Shown here one piece after another: positions 43,966-52,943 of a stretch of DNA of 64,000 nt. The translations under genes were made by a program, and so were the position numbers. Positions within the stretch are counted from its first letter, which is position 1, and each line of letters begins with the position of its first letter. The DNA comes from Maribacter algarum (ex Zhang et al. 2020) (GTDB lineage Bacteria; Bacteroidota; Bacteroidia; Flavobacteriales; Flavobacteriaceae), in contig NZ_VATY01000001.1 of assembly GCF_005885635.1 (NCBI RefSeq), positions 1,922,001 through 1,986,000 on the forward strand, written 5' to 3'. The notes under the pieces are model-generated. The model ran no database searches. It worked only from the letters and a program-made list of their open reading frames with translations, and was not told the DNA's origin.

Positions 43966-43975
43966 ACTCACCTAA
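43966..43975. repeat. Direct repeat ACTCACCTAA, copy 2
   Basis: The second copy of the repeat at 43821-43830, starting 145 bases from the first. In the minus-strand message it precedes the leader-peptide ATG by 28 bases, so the two copies bracket the leader frame. Confidence 0.7.
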
Positions 43976-44001
43976 TCCTGATGATATTTTTTACAAAAAC
44001 T

Positions 44002-45345
44002 TCAAGTTTTGTTACGATATGCAACCAATTCATAAATTAGGAAGGTCAAAACTGCTAGATACTCAATTGCCAATAACCATAAGTTCTCTTTGAAGTCAGT
44101 TAGGGAATACGCGAAATAACTTAAAACAATCGCAGCTGACCAGATGATAGGAAAGCGATATTTTGAGAAGCCAGTTAAAACCAAAAGGAAAATAACATAC
44201 CAGGGATGTACAGTCGCCGACATGAAATAATAGAGCGTCAAGACCCAAAGCATAGAAGTTAACAGAACAGATAATTTCTGATTTTTTCTCAGGAATGTGT
44301 ATAGTAGAACGATAACAATGGTTAGTATAGGAGTAATTTTTCCATAAGTTTTAATCAACTCCCAAGGTTTGGCATCGAATTGAACTCCGATTTTTTTGAC
44401 CACATTCCATAGGCTAGCATTGAATTCGAAGTTTGAAAACCATAGTCCGATAGTCTGAGAATAGTTATGGACAAATTCTGAAGAATAAAACGGGGCAAAG
44501 AGCAGGAGAGAAGTCACACCAATAATCGCATAAAACGCAATTGCTCTATCGAATTTGAAATGCTTTAGGAATAAGGGAAGAAATAAAAGCGGTACCAATT
44601 TCACCGAAATGGAACAGGCATAAACTACTGCTGCCCATTGCCATTTGTGTATTGAAAGTAAATAGAGTGCCCAAACAAAAAAGAAAAGCATGACGCCTTC
44701 AAAATGCAAGTTTCCGGTCAATTCGATTATCACTAGCGGATTCAGAAAATACCAGAAAATCAAGTGCGGTGACTGATTGATATTTTTTAGCAGCTTGCGC
44801 CCGAAATAGAAAATTCCGATATCGGCAAGAATTATTATTCCTCGCATTACGATAACCGAGCCCAAAATGCTTTTCCCACCTAGCAATGCAGCTAGCGCAA
44901 ACATAAGTTGATTTAATGGAGGATAGTTACTAAAGTGTTTTGCACTTAAACTACCCATGCCATTATATAGTTCTTGTGCATTGGCAATTATCAAATCAGG
45001 TTGTTCAATCAGGGTATTTGGGACATTCAAATACGGATTAATAAAATGGCTTACCAGTTCGCCGTCCCAAATGAAGCGGTAGAAATCTTGAGAGAGGTTG
45101 GGTTCTGCTAATAGAAAGGCCAAACGAAAGAGAATGCCAACCCCTAATAAGAACTTAAAATTCCATTTTTCAAATTGAACGAGTTTGAAACATAAAACGA
45201 AAAGTGCTGCAAAAAGGCCAAGAAGTTTTACAAAGTCCGTTCGCTCTAAATGATAGGCAAAAGTGAAATAAAAAGCCGCGCTTAGAAATGCTAAAAGAAT
45301 GGATACTTTGTGGAGGTTCCAGTATTTAAGTATTCGGTCGGGCAT
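44002..45345 (-). CDS. Polyprenol-dependent mannosyltransferase-like membrane protein
   Basis: A 447-residue multi-pass protein (about 11-12 helices) resembling GT-C glycosyltransferases that use polyprenyl-phosphate sugars. After the second helices comes the loop LSQDFYRFIWDGELVSHFIN with an Asp in the position expected for GT-C catalysis, then NPYLNVPN. KHFSNYPPLNQLMF and a SISVKLVPLLFLPLF segment match bacterial mannosyltransferase-type families. It would act on the periplasmic side. It lies behind a small NTF2-like gene (gap 37 bases) and upstream of the arginine leader in the same direction, so readthrough into the arg operon is possible. The sugar and acceptor are unknown. Confidence 0.75.
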   Translation of the reverse strand: MPDRILKYWNLHKVSILLAFLSAAFYFTFAYHLERTDFVKLLGLFAALFVLCFKLVQFEKWNFKFLLGVGILFRLAFLLAEPNLSQDFYRFIWDGELVSHFINPYLNVPNTLIEQPDLIIANAQELYNGMGSLSAKHFSNYPPLNQLMFALAALLGGKSILGSVIVMRGIIILADIGIFYFGRKLLKNINQSPHLIFWYFLNPLVIIELTGNLHFEGVMLFFFVWALYLLSIHKWQWAAVVYACSISVKLVPLLFLPLFLKHFKFDRAIAFYAIIGVTSLLLFAPFYSSEFVHNYSQTIGLWFSNFEFNASLWNVVKKIGVQFDAKPWELIKTYGKITPILTIVIVLLYTFLRKNQKLSVLLTSMLWVLTLYYFMSATVHPWYVIFLLVLTGFSKYRFPIIWSAAIVLSYFAYSLTDFKENLWLLAIEYLAVLTFLIYELVAYRNKT

Positions 45346-45382
45346 TTTTCGGTTGAATAGTGGTACTGCTAAGAAACGAAAA

Positions 45383-45832
45383 TTATTTGTTGCATGTATC
45401 TTGTTCTACTGAGTAAGTAAGAGATGCTATTTTCCATCCTGCTTTTTTCTTGATAAGGGTAAACACTTCATAGCCGCAATGCGAATGTTTGTCATCAATC
45501 CAAAAATCATAGGGCGCCCACACGGCTGCTACATTTTTATTGACATGAATTGTAATTTCTTCTTCACTGAGCCGCTCTTCTAGTATATTTTCTGAGTTAC
45601 TAGCTTTTAGAATTGAACTCTTGACCCGTGCTGAATCTCCTTGTCCTCTAATTGAATAAGCATAGGCGTTTTTCAGAAACAAGTTGTTAAAGGCGATAGA
45701 ATCTTTCTCTTGCATGGTTTTGAAAAAGGTGTTGACCACATTTAGGACCTCTTGTTTTGAATCTTGTGCTATGCAATTTGCTGAGATTATTGCCACAAAA
45801 AGGATTGTAAATAGTCGCTGGTTATGGTTCAT
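45383..45832 (-). CDS. Exported NTF2-like (SnoaL-type) protein
   Basis: A 149-residue protein with a signal peptide (cleavage near ANCIAQ) and the cone-shaped NTF2-like fold pattern: an N-terminal helix EVLNVVNTFFKTMQEKDSIA, a middle strand set, then AAVWAPYDFWIDDKHSHCGY and GWKIASLTYSV at the end. This fold serves as a binding or catalytic pocket with varied roles; none can be named here. It is followed after 37 bases by the mannosyltransferase-like gene and is divergent from the paraoxonase-like gene across an 84-base gap. Confidence 0.75.
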   Translation of the reverse strand: MNHNQRLFTILFVAIISANCIAQDSKQEVLNVVNTFFKTMQEKDSIAFNNLFLKNAYAYSIRGQGDSARVKSSILKASNSENILEERLSEEEITIHVNKNVAAVWAPYDFWIDDKHSHCGYEVFTLIKKKAGWKIASLTYSVEQDTCNK

Positions 45833-45916
45833 ATCAAAATAGTTTTTCCATTACAATGTATTAATTGCAATAGATATTTGAAAAGATTAAATTCAAAGCT
45901 ACTTATAAAAACTCTT

Positions 45917-46963
45917 ATGAAACGTTTAAAGAAAATAATCGGCTACTGCTTGCTTCTCATTCTCTTGTATGCAGGATATGTTGTTGTTACAACCGGATAT
46001 TTTAGAACCATCGAAAATACTTTTAATGGAGAAGTTGTAAAAGAACTACCCCTTGAAGGTGCTGAAGATATTATGTTAGTTCCGGGAACTAGTTTAGCTT
46101 TGATCTCTGCATCTCCGCGTAAAAAATCACTTGTTGAGCAAGAAAAACTAGGAGGATTATTCTTGATGGATTTAAATTCAAAAGACTTTTCCACTACAAA
46201 GTTGACTACAAACCTAGATATTCCTTTCGCTCCTCACGGAATTTCTATGCATCAAAGTGATGGTTTCTATACGGTGATGGCGGTCAATCATACTTTAAAA
46301 GGGCATTCATTTGAAGTTTTCAAGCTACAGGATAGTGTTTTGACCTTTGAAAGAACGATAACTAATCCTGCCTTGGTGAGTCCGAATGATGTGGTTATGT
46401 TAGATGAGAATCGTTTTTACTTTACTAACGACCATAAATATGAAGATGGGTTAGGAAGACTGTTAGAGGATTATGGCGGTTTGGGTTTATCGAATGTGAT
46501 GTATTTTGATGGCGAAAAATATACTGAAGTAGCTAACGGTATTGGTTACGCGAATGGCATAAATTATGATAAAGAGCGAAATTTACTTTTTGTGGCATCG
46601 CCAAGAAATTTTGAAGTGAAAGTGTATTCACCGAATGAAGATGGGACTTTAAATTTTTTTGAAGATATTGATTGTGCAACTGGAGTTGATAACATAGAAT
46701 TTGATTCCGAGGGAAACTTATTGATAGGCGCTCACCCAAACTTACTAGGGTTCTCATCTTATGCTGACGGTAAGAAAGAAATAGCTCCATCGGAAATTAT
46801 AAAAATCAACTATCGTGGTAAAGGTGATTATACCATTGAAATGATTTATTTGAATGATGGTGCTGAGATGTCTGCTTCAACCGTTGCGGTGCCTTATCAA
46901 GATATTATCTTAACAGGAAATGTTATGGATGAACATTTTTTGGTGTTGAAACCAAACAAGTAG
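45917..46963 (+). CDS. Paraoxonase/SMP-30-like beta-propeller hydrolase
   Basis: A 348-residue protein with an N-terminal membrane anchor (IIGYCLLLILLYAGYVVV, about 6-23) and a six-bladed propeller resembling serum paraoxonase/arylesterase. Conserved calcium-site motifs are present: PFAPHGISM, SPNDVVMLDEN, GYANGINYD and GVDNIEFDSEGNLLIGAHPN. Such enzymes hydrolyse lactones or esters outside the cytoplasm. I chose ATG 45917. The frame is open from 45824 but would overlap the divergent NTF2-like gene and lacks a usual start context. The natural substrate is unknown. Confidence 0.83.
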   Translation: MKRLKKIIGYCLLLILLYAGYVVVTTGYFRTIENTFNGEVVKELPLEGAEDIMLVPGTSLALISASPRKKSLVEQEKLGGLFLMDLNSKDFSTTKLTTNLDIPFAPHGISMHQSDGFYTVMAVNHTLKGHSFEVFKLQDSVLTFERTITNPALVSPNDVVMLDENRFYFTNDHKYEDGLGRLLEDYGGLGLSNVMYFDGEKYTEVANGIGYANGINYDKERNLLFVASPRNFEVKVYSPNEDGTLNFFEDIDCATGVDNIEFDSEGNLLIGAHPNLLGFSSYADGKKEIAPSEIIKINYRGKGDYTIEMIYLNDGAEMSASTVAVPYQDIILTGNVMDEHFLVLKPNK

Positions 46964-46967
46964 CTAA

Positions 46968-48452
46968 CTAAGCACGCGCAGTAAGCGACTTCGTAAAAAC
47001 ATACCCAAAGCCAATAAAGAGCATAAAATGAAACGGAAAGAGTCCGAAATCATTTAAGGGTATTGCACTATACATTCCAAAGAGAAAATACCCCATAAGG
47101 CCAAATTCTAGAATCATATTTGGTGATAGCTTTTTAGCTAAATATTTGTTACCCTTCCATGTTTCCTTCAGGCTATTTATATTGAACTTCGGAGTACGCA
47201 CAAACTCACTACGCTTGCCCATGTGGCCTTCTAGAACCGCAATTGAGTTATGTAGTGAAAATCCGAGGGCAACCGAGAAAAAGGTAAAAAAGAGTTTGAT
47301 ATAGTCCACAAAATTGTCAAAGCTACTTCCTTGAATACTTTTATAGGTAAACCAATAACAAACAAAGAGTATGATAGTACTTAAAACAAAGAAACTAAGG
47401 GTTGTAAATACCCAGTCCAAATGTGGGTAAATCGCCTTGATATACATCGCAGGAATGCTTAAAAGAGCTACCATAAATACACATAAAAACATTGAACTGT
47501 TCAACAAGTGCATTACACCATGGAATTTTGTTTTGAAGTTGATGTTTTTAGCCGTCACAACACTCCATACGGTTTTTCTAAAGTTTTCCGCACCACCTTT
47601 GTTCCAACGGAATTGCTGCGAACGAGCCGCACTTATAACAACGGGTAGCTCAGCAGGAGTTTCGACATCTTCCAAATACTTGAATTTCCAATCTTTCAAT
47701 TGTGCGCGGTAACTTAAATCAAGATCTTCGGTAAGGGTGTCACCTTCCCAGTTTCCAGCATCAAGAATACATTCTTTACGCCAAATTCCTGCGGTACCAT
47801 TAAAGTTAATGAAATGCCCTTTTGAATTTCTTCCGACTTGCTCTAAGGTAAAATGTGCATCTAACGCGAAAGCTTGAATTTTCGTAAGTGTAGAATAGTC
47901 TCTATTGATATGACCCCATCGCGTTTGAACAACGCCAATTTCAGGGTCTTTAAAATAGATAACTGTTTTTTTCAACCAATCACTATCTGGAAGGAAATCT
48001 GCATCGAAAATGGCTACAAATTCTCCCTTGGCAATTTCTAGTCCTTCTTTTAATGCACCCGCTTTAAAACCTTGGCGGTTTGTGCGGCGTATATGAGTAA
48101 TATCTAATCCTGTTGCCTTGAGTGCTTCGACATGTTTAGCGGTATCAATAACCGTATCATCGGTAGAATCATCCAAAACCTGAATTTCTAACTTGCTTGT
48201 TGGGTATTCTATTTTCGAAATGTTTTCCAACAAACGATCCATTACATACTCCTCGTTATAGACAGGAAGTTGTATGGTCACGTACGGAATCTCTTTTGGA
48301 TCTAAAAGGTTGAATTTCGGTGCAGTTTGATTTTGGCGCTTATTACTTAGGTAGTTAACCAAAAGGTTCAACTGCGCAAGGCTATAGAAAAAAATCAACA
48401 ACAGCGCAATACTGTAGATTGCCAAGATGACGTAAGCGATTATTAAGCCCAT
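46968..48452 (-). CDS. Processive family-2 glycosyltransferase (cellulose-synthase-like)
   Basis: A 494-residue integral membrane glycosyltransferase. One N-terminal helix (about 4-27) is followed by a GT2 domain with VTIQLPVYNEEYVMDRLLEN (about 58-77), LDDSTDDT, FDADFLPD, the catalytic TEDLDLSYRA and the processivity motif QQFRW. Four or more C-terminal helices follow (about 315-490). These are the D, D, D, QxxRW residues of enzymes that polymerise polysaccharides from nucleotide sugars. The next gene upstream is a small GT2 only one base away, so they work in one unit. The polymer made (mannan, glucomannan or other) is not readable. Confidence 0.87.
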   Translation of the reverse strand: MGLIIAYVILAIYSIALLLIFFYSLAQLNLLVNYLSNKRQNQTAPKFNLLDPKEIPYVTIQLPVYNEEYVMDRLLENISKIEYPTSKLEIQVLDDSTDDTVIDTAKHVEALKATGLDITHIRRTNRQGFKAGALKEGLEIAKGEFVAIFDADFLPDSDWLKKTVIYFKDPEIGVVQTRWGHINRDYSTLTKIQAFALDAHFTLEQVGRNSKGHFINFNGTAGIWRKECILDAGNWEGDTLTEDLDLSYRAQLKDWKFKYLEDVETPAELPVVISAARSQQFRWNKGGAENFRKTVWSVVTAKNINFKTKFHGVMHLLNSSMFLCVFMVALLSIPAMYIKAIYPHLDWVFTTLSFFVLSTIILFVCYWFTYKSIQGSSFDNFVDYIKLFFTFFSVALGFSLHNSIAVLEGHMGKRSEFVRTPKFNINSLKETWKGNKYLAKKLSPNMILEFGLMGYFLFGMYSAIPLNDFGLFPFHFMLFIGFGYVFTKSLTARA

Positions 48453-48453
48453 A

Positions 48454-49137
48454 TTATTTTAAACTATATTTAAAAATCCAACCAAGGATTTTTATGCCTG
48501 CAAATATACTACCTTTTACGGTACCTGACACTTTTGAAATGCCAATTCTCCTCTTGTAACGCACTGGTACTTCGGTATATGCCAGTTTCTTTTTAAGTGC
48601 CTTTAGCTGCATTTCAACTGTCCAGCCATAGGTCTTGTCTTCCATCTCAAGTGTTAATAACTTGTCATATTTTATGGCTCTAAACGGTCCTAAGTCAGTA
48701 AATGTTGCCCGAAAGAACAGTTTCATTAAAAAGGTAGCTAGCCAATTTCCAAAAATTTGCTGGGGGGTCATACTCCCCTCCTCCCTTAGTCTCTTTACTC
48801 GCGAACCTATTACAAAATCATAACCCTTATTTAAAATAGGATCAACGATTTTGATGAGTTCTTCTGGATAATCAGAATAGTCTCCGTCGATAAATACGAT
48901 AATTTGAGGTGGATTGGATTGTTCTGCTATGTAATCCATCCCCTTCAAACAAGCATATCCATACCCTTTTCTATTCTCTGTTAATACCGTAGCGCCTGCC
49001 GCTTCTGCATTTCGGACCGTTTCATCAGTGGAGTTGTTATTCACAACAATTACTTCTTCAACGGAATCAGGAATCTCTTTAATTACTTCGGCTATGGAAT
49101 CCGCTTCATTAAAAGCGGGAATGATGACTTTTATCAT
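48454..49137 (-). CDS. Dolichol-phosphate-mannose-synthase-like GT2 glycosyltransferase
   Basis: A 227-residue cytoplasmic GT-A glycosyltransferase: VIIPAFNEADSIAEVIKEIP (about 4-23), VVNNNSTDET, the metal motif FIDGDYSDYPEEL, GSRVKRLREEGSM and FTDLGPFRAI. No membrane helix follows the catalytic domain. Proteins of this type load mannose or glucose on a polyprenyl phosphate, which would supply the GT-C enzyme at 44002. It shares one base with the MORN-like gene upstream and is one base from the processive GT2 downstream. Confidence 0.85.
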   Translation of the reverse strand: MIKVIIPAFNEADSIAEVIKEIPDSVEEVIVVNNNSTDETVRNAEAAGATVLTENRKGYGYACLKGMDYIAEQSNPPQIIVFIDGDYSDYPEELIKIVDPILNKGYDFVIGSRVKRLREEGSMTPQQIFGNWLATFLMKLFFRATFTDLGPFRAIKYDKLLTLEMEDKTYGWTVEMQLKALKKKLAYTEVPVRYKRRIGISKVSGTVKGSIFAGIKILGWIFKYSLK

Positions 49138-49643
49138 TACTTTAAATCGGAAAGGTTATTTTCGCGCCTAAAACTACTGAAACTGAACCATTCTTTAATT
49201 TTTTTCCCATTTTTATATTTTTCTGCCGAGGTTAATTTGGTATTATTATACATAAGGCAATAGCCATTTTTAATACCGTTGCTGAGCTGACACTTGTGAT
49301 TGATATTCCCGTTTTGGTCATAGAAAAGCCACCAATTGGCTCTTTTGCCTTCGGTATAATGCCCCTCTGATTGCTTCTTTCCTTGAGAGCTGTAAAAGTA
49401 CCAGTATTTAATGCGTTGATTGTTTTGGTAGTACCCCTGTTCGGAAATTTTACCATTGGGATGGTAAAATCGCCAGTAGCCAGTTTTGATTCCATTATAA
49501 ATCCAACCTTCAGCCTTTGTTTTGCCCGTTTCATAGTATTCTTTGTGATACAGGCTATTCTCCCGACCCTCATGAAATACCGCTTCGGATGAATTTCCGA
49601 AGGATAAAAAGAATGTCAGAAGTAAAAATACTTTGGCAAACAC
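49137..49643 (-). CDS. Exported MORN-like repeat protein
   Basis: A 168-residue protein with a signal peptide (FLSFGNSSEA) followed by about five tandem units of roughly 23 residues, such as YYETGKTKAEGWIYNGIKTG, YHPNGKISEQGYYQNNQRI and SSQGKKQSEGHYTEGKRANW. This is the variant MORN/YwqK-type repeat found in Bacteroidota, of unclear role. It overlaps the small GT2 gene by a single base, so it is translated with the glycosyltransferases and may help their assembly at the envelope; that is inference. Confidence 0.8.
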   Translation of the reverse strand: MFAKVFLLLTFFLSFGNSSEAVFHEGRENSLYHKEYYETGKTKAEGWIYNGIKTGYWRFYHPNGKISEQGYYQNNQRIKYWYFYSSQGKKQSEGHYTEGKRANWWLFYDQNGNINHKCQLSNGIKNGYCLMYNNTKLTSAEKYKNGKKIKEWFSFSSFRRENNLSDLK

Positions 49644-49756
49644 GCGATTGCTTTTTAGATTATGTCGGAAGTTTTGAAGCTACCTAACAAGTTTATTATA
49701 ATTGGGCTCTCCGTGAGCGAAAGGAGGGGAGCTTCTTATCTTTTTTATCTTCCGTA

Positions 49757-51346
49757 TTACCTCTTATTCACCAACTCCATCAAATCAACATCATTTCCTA
49801 ACAATACTTCAGTAGGATTAATTCGTCCTTCTTCAGGCCCGTTTTCTAGTTTTAGAACTCCGCGCGGGCAAACTGCGGAACATACGCCACAGCCGACACA
49901 ACTTGAACGTACTATATTTTCACCCTTTTGGGCATAGGCACGAACATCGATACCTTGCTCGCAGTAGGTCGAACAGTTTCCGCAAGAAATACATTGACCA
50001 CCATTGGTAGTAATTCTAAAACGAGATTTAAAGCGTTGCACGAACCCTAAATAAGCCGCTAAGGGGCAACCAAAGCGACACCAAACCCTGTTTCCAAAAA
50101 TAGGATAGAAGCCTGTTCCTATTACTCCGGCAAAAATAGCTCCTATTAGAAAGCTATAGGTGTTCATGATACTTTGGACTTTGATTCCAAGAACAGTCCC
50201 TGTTTCTGCAAAAAAGCCATACAAAGTGAAGCCTGTCATTACCAAAGCGAATAGTAATACCCCATGAATTAGCCAACGTTCAACTTTCCATGAAAAAAGG
50301 GACTTGCTGGAATGTTGTCGATATGGGTCACCAAGGGTTTCGGCCAATCCCCCACATCCACAAACCCATGAACAGTACCATCTTTTTCCAAAGAAATATA
50401 CCATTACAGGAACTATAACCACAGTTAAAACAATTCCCCAAACTAGAATGAATAATCCTAGCCCTCCACCAGCTATTAGTTCTTTTAAGTTCCAGTTAAA
50501 GAAAAAATCATAGTCTAAAGGAAATGCATTTTTGAAATCATAGCCTTTTGAATAGGACAATTGCAAGCGCACCATTATTTCTGGGATTAAGAATGCGAAG
50601 ACAATTTGAAAGAACAATACTGAGGTAGTGCGTACCATTTGATACATATTGTGACGGTACTTTATATACATTCGTACGGCCATTACAGTCATAACAACGC
50701 AATACATGAAACCATAAACAAACCAATGACCAGCAGGATTGCCACTAAGGCTTTCACTTATTGGATCTACCAAGTAGGTCCAGTTTACTGCATATTCTGA
50801 TTTGAAATACAAAACGAGATAGAAGCTTACCAGAAATATAAACACCAACCAAGCTATCCAACCTTTATTTGTAGAGCTTTGGTGATAGATGTGGTCATTC
50901 TTAATACCTTTTTTTCCTAAGGTAACTACTTGTGGAAGAATGAACATTAAAGCACCGATAATTCCAAGTCCGAATGTTAAGAACCACATTAATCCTTTAT
51001 TTTGAGGAACATAACCGTAGCCCGATTTTTTGCGAATAGTCGTTGCTAGATCATCACTTCCGGCGTAAACCTTTTTTCCCCATTCCTTGTTTTTGGTATG
51101 TTCAGTATTTGCTTTGTCAATAGATTCCTCAACCAAAGGAGCCAAGGGTTGGAAACCTGAGAAATTCTTGTTTACCAATTTACTTTTAAGGTCTGAAACG
51201 AAAATTTCACTTTTGATACCCTGACTGTCAATCAATTCGTCGAAAGAACTTTGGTCAAGTTTAAAATCTCCTATGAAAGGAAGTGTTGTGAAAACCCCCA
51301 AACCGATTAAAAAGATTGCTATGCCTATATTTTGTATTACTTTCAT
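49757..51346 (-). CDS. NosR/NapH-like membrane polyferredoxin
   Basis: A 529-residue integral membrane iron-sulfur protein with about eight helices. Two CxxxCP-like membrane-edge motifs appear (WYCSWVCGCGGLAETLGDP, about 348-366, and VWCRFGCPLAAYLG). At the C-terminus are two [4Fe-4S] sets: CISCGNCSTYCEQGID and CVGCGVCSAVCPRG. Similar proteins move electrons from the quinone pool or a flavoprotein across the membrane. It lies 12 bases after the FAD oxidoreductase gene, forming a flavoprotein-polyferredoxin pair. The N-terminal extracytoplasmic part (about 30-130) is not a standard NosR FMN domain. The electron acceptor is unknown. Confidence 0.85.
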   Translation of the reverse strand: MKVIQNIGIAIFLIGLGVFTTLPFIGDFKLDQSSFDELIDSQGIKSEIFVSDLKSKLVNKNFSGFQPLAPLVEESIDKANTEHTKNKEWGKKVYAGSDDLATTIRKKSGYGYVPQNKGLMWFLTFGLGIIGALMFILPQVVTLGKKGIKNDHIYHQSSTNKGWIAWLVFIFLVSFYLVLYFKSEYAVNWTYLVDPISESLSGNPAGHWFVYGFMYCVVMTVMAVRMYIKYRHNMYQMVRTTSVLFFQIVFAFLIPEIMVRLQLSYSKGYDFKNAFPLDYDFFFNWNLKELIAGGGLGLFILVWGIVLTVVIVPVMVYFFGKRWYCSWVCGCGGLAETLGDPYRQHSSKSLFSWKVERWLIHGVLLFALVMTGFTLYGFFAETGTVLGIKVQSIMNTYSFLIGAIFAGVIGTGFYPIFGNRVWCRFGCPLAAYLGFVQRFKSRFRITTNGGQCISCGNCSTYCEQGIDVRAYAQKGENIVRSSCVGCGVCSAVCPRGVLKLENGPEEGRINPTEVLLGNDVDLMELVNKR

Positions 51347-51358
51347 TTTTATTATCGG

Positions 51359-52705
51359 TTAAGCGTTGCTAAAAATTCGTTTCCAACTTTTTTTCTTTAG
51401 GGAAATACTGGTTCCGAATTCAGAATTGAATTTTGAAACAATTTTGTTTTCATATTGCGAATAGAACTCAGGGTCAAAATTGGCATCTTTCAAATATTCC
51501 ATTACGTGATTTACATCACGTTTTTCTGTCAGCCAGCGGTCAAAGATTTCGTGTCGCATACGAATACCGAAAGTATTGATGCCTAAAAATTGTTTCGTTT
51601 TTTTATCAAAAGCTACGGTAACACAAATTTTCTCCTTGTCATCACGCCAGTGAAAATGTTGTTCATTTTCCTTCATTCCGCGTTCGCTAAAGACCCATCC
51701 ATAGGTCTGATATTCAAGATCTAGGAATTTGGCAGAATTGAACCAGTGCCCCGGTTTGTACTCAATCTTGTTTCCGCATATAGTCTGAGCAACTGTTTCG
51801 CCCATCATCCTACCGGTATACCACACCGCTTCGATTGGTCTTCTTTGGCCAATGCCTTCATACTGTTCTGCGCAATCGCCAATAGCATAAATATCTGTAA
51901 TGTTAGTCTCAAGATGTCGATTGACTTTGATTCCACGGCCAAGTTCAATACCAGAGTCCTTTAGAAAATCAATATTAGGAGATACACCCGCCGTGAGTCC
52001 GACTACCGAGCATTCTATAGTTTCACCTTTATCCGTGGTGACGGCCTTTGCTCTTCCCGTTTCATCAGCCAATATTTCAACAAGGTTAGTGGCTAACTTT
52101 AGGTCTATATGATGTTCTAGAATATGTTCGTTGATCATTGCAGATTCACCGGCGGGTAAAACCCCGTTCCAAAAACTGGTTTCGCGAACCAAAAATGTAA
52201 CAGGGATTTTTCTGCTTCGAAGCATTTCTGCCATTTCGATTCCGATTAGTCCACCACCTACAATCACAGCTCTTTTACAAACTTTATTGTCTGGTGCATT
52301 AGCTTCCAGTTGGTCTAAATCTTGTTTGGAATACAAACCCTGAACGCCAAGTAAGTCTTGACCAGGCCAGCCAAATTTGTTGGGTTTTGAACCAGTGGCT
52401 AAAATAAGCTTGTCGTAACCTATGGTATTTCCATCGGCTAAAACCAACTTCTTATTTTGATGGTCAACAGTATTGACATACCCATTTTTCAATTCAATTC
52501 TGTTCTTTTTCCAGAACCAATTTTCATAGGGTTGCGTATGTTCGAATTTCATATGCCCCATGTAAACGTACATAAGGGCGGTACGCGAGAAGAAATAATC
52601 GGTTTCCGCAGAAACGATGGTAATTCTTTTGTCGGAATTTTTTCGAATATGTCTGGCCGCTGTTACCCCAGCAATTCCGTTACCTATTATAACAATATGC
52701 TCCAT
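51359..52705 (-). CDS. NAD(P)H/FAD-dependent oxidoreductase
   Basis: A 448-residue flavoprotein of the pyridine-nucleotide-disulfide oxidoreductase class II type, related to the NirB N-terminus and rubredoxin reductases. The FAD site is HIVIIGNGIAGVTAARHIRK (about 3-22), the NAD site AVIVGGGLIGIEMAEMLRSR (about 145-164) and the second FAD site TDIYAIGDCAE. No CxxC disulfide is visible. A C-terminal extension (about 335-448) is atypical. It is coupled to the membrane polyferredoxin, to which it probably passes electrons. Its start is divergent from the DUF547 gene over a 238-base intergenic region that shows only one promoter candidate. Confidence 0.87.
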   Translation of the reverse strand: MEHIVIIGNGIAGVTAARHIRKNSDKRITIVSAETDYFFSRTALMYVYMGHMKFEHTQPYENWFWKKNRIELKNGYVNTVDHQNKKLVLADGNTIGYDKLILATGSKPNKFGWPGQDLLGVQGLYSKQDLDQLEANAPDNKVCKRAVIVGGGLIGIEMAEMLRSRKIPVTFLVRETSFWNGVLPAGESAMINEHILEHHIDLKLATNLVEILADETGRAKAVTTDKGETIECSVVGLTAGVSPNIDFLKDSGIELGRGIKVNRHLETNITDIYAIGDCAEQYEGIGQRRPIEAVWYTGRMMGETVAQTICGNKIEYKPGHWFNSAKFLDLEYQTYGWVFSERGMKENEQHFHWRDDKEKICVTVAFDKKTKQFLGINTFGIRMRHEIFDRWLTEKRDVNHVMEYLKDANFDPEFYSQYENKIVSKFNSEFGTSISLKKKSWKRIFSNA

Positions 52706-52874
52706 ATGTATATTTTGGGAATGAAAATTAGGTCGCTGTAAAATTCAAGAACTTAATCACATTGCTTAATTTAGAAAGAATTTAAATATTAACCTATTAT
52801 GTAAGGTTTGCACATGGTTCTCGAACTTGTAAGCCCCTGATTTTGAAAATCTTAAAAAAAGCATAAAAGTAGAT

Positions 52875-52882
52875 TAATTTTG
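52875..52882 (+). promoter_or_regulatory. Candidate -7 element (TAATTTTG) of the DUF547 gene
   Basis: TAATTTTG fits TAnnTTTG; transcription would begin near 52889. The nearest good TTG is 29 bases upstream, outside the usual range. Apart from this, 52706-52943 is AT-rich with no other recognisable site. Confidence 0.35.
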
Positions 52883-52943
52883 TAGGGATGTTAAAATGCT
52901 TTCGACAGAGGTTTCAGTTTTGAATGACAATACCAATTTTATT

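Noticed and set aside
43938-44001. Promoter for the arginine leader transcript
   Set aside because: Only an off-consensus TAATTTG is present (one base short of TAnnTTTG) and no TTG lies at the right distance, so I do not call a site.
43996-44010. Small hairpin (AAAACTT/AAGTTTT) at the end of the mannosyltransferase gene as a terminator
   Set aside because: The stem is almost entirely A-T with a minimal loop and overlaps the stop codon, so it is unlikely to terminate transcription.
49708-49738. Imperfect GC-rich hairpin between the polyferredoxin and MORN-like genes
   Set aside because: The stem has bulges and lacks a T-run in the direction of transcription. I could not support a terminator or repeat family.
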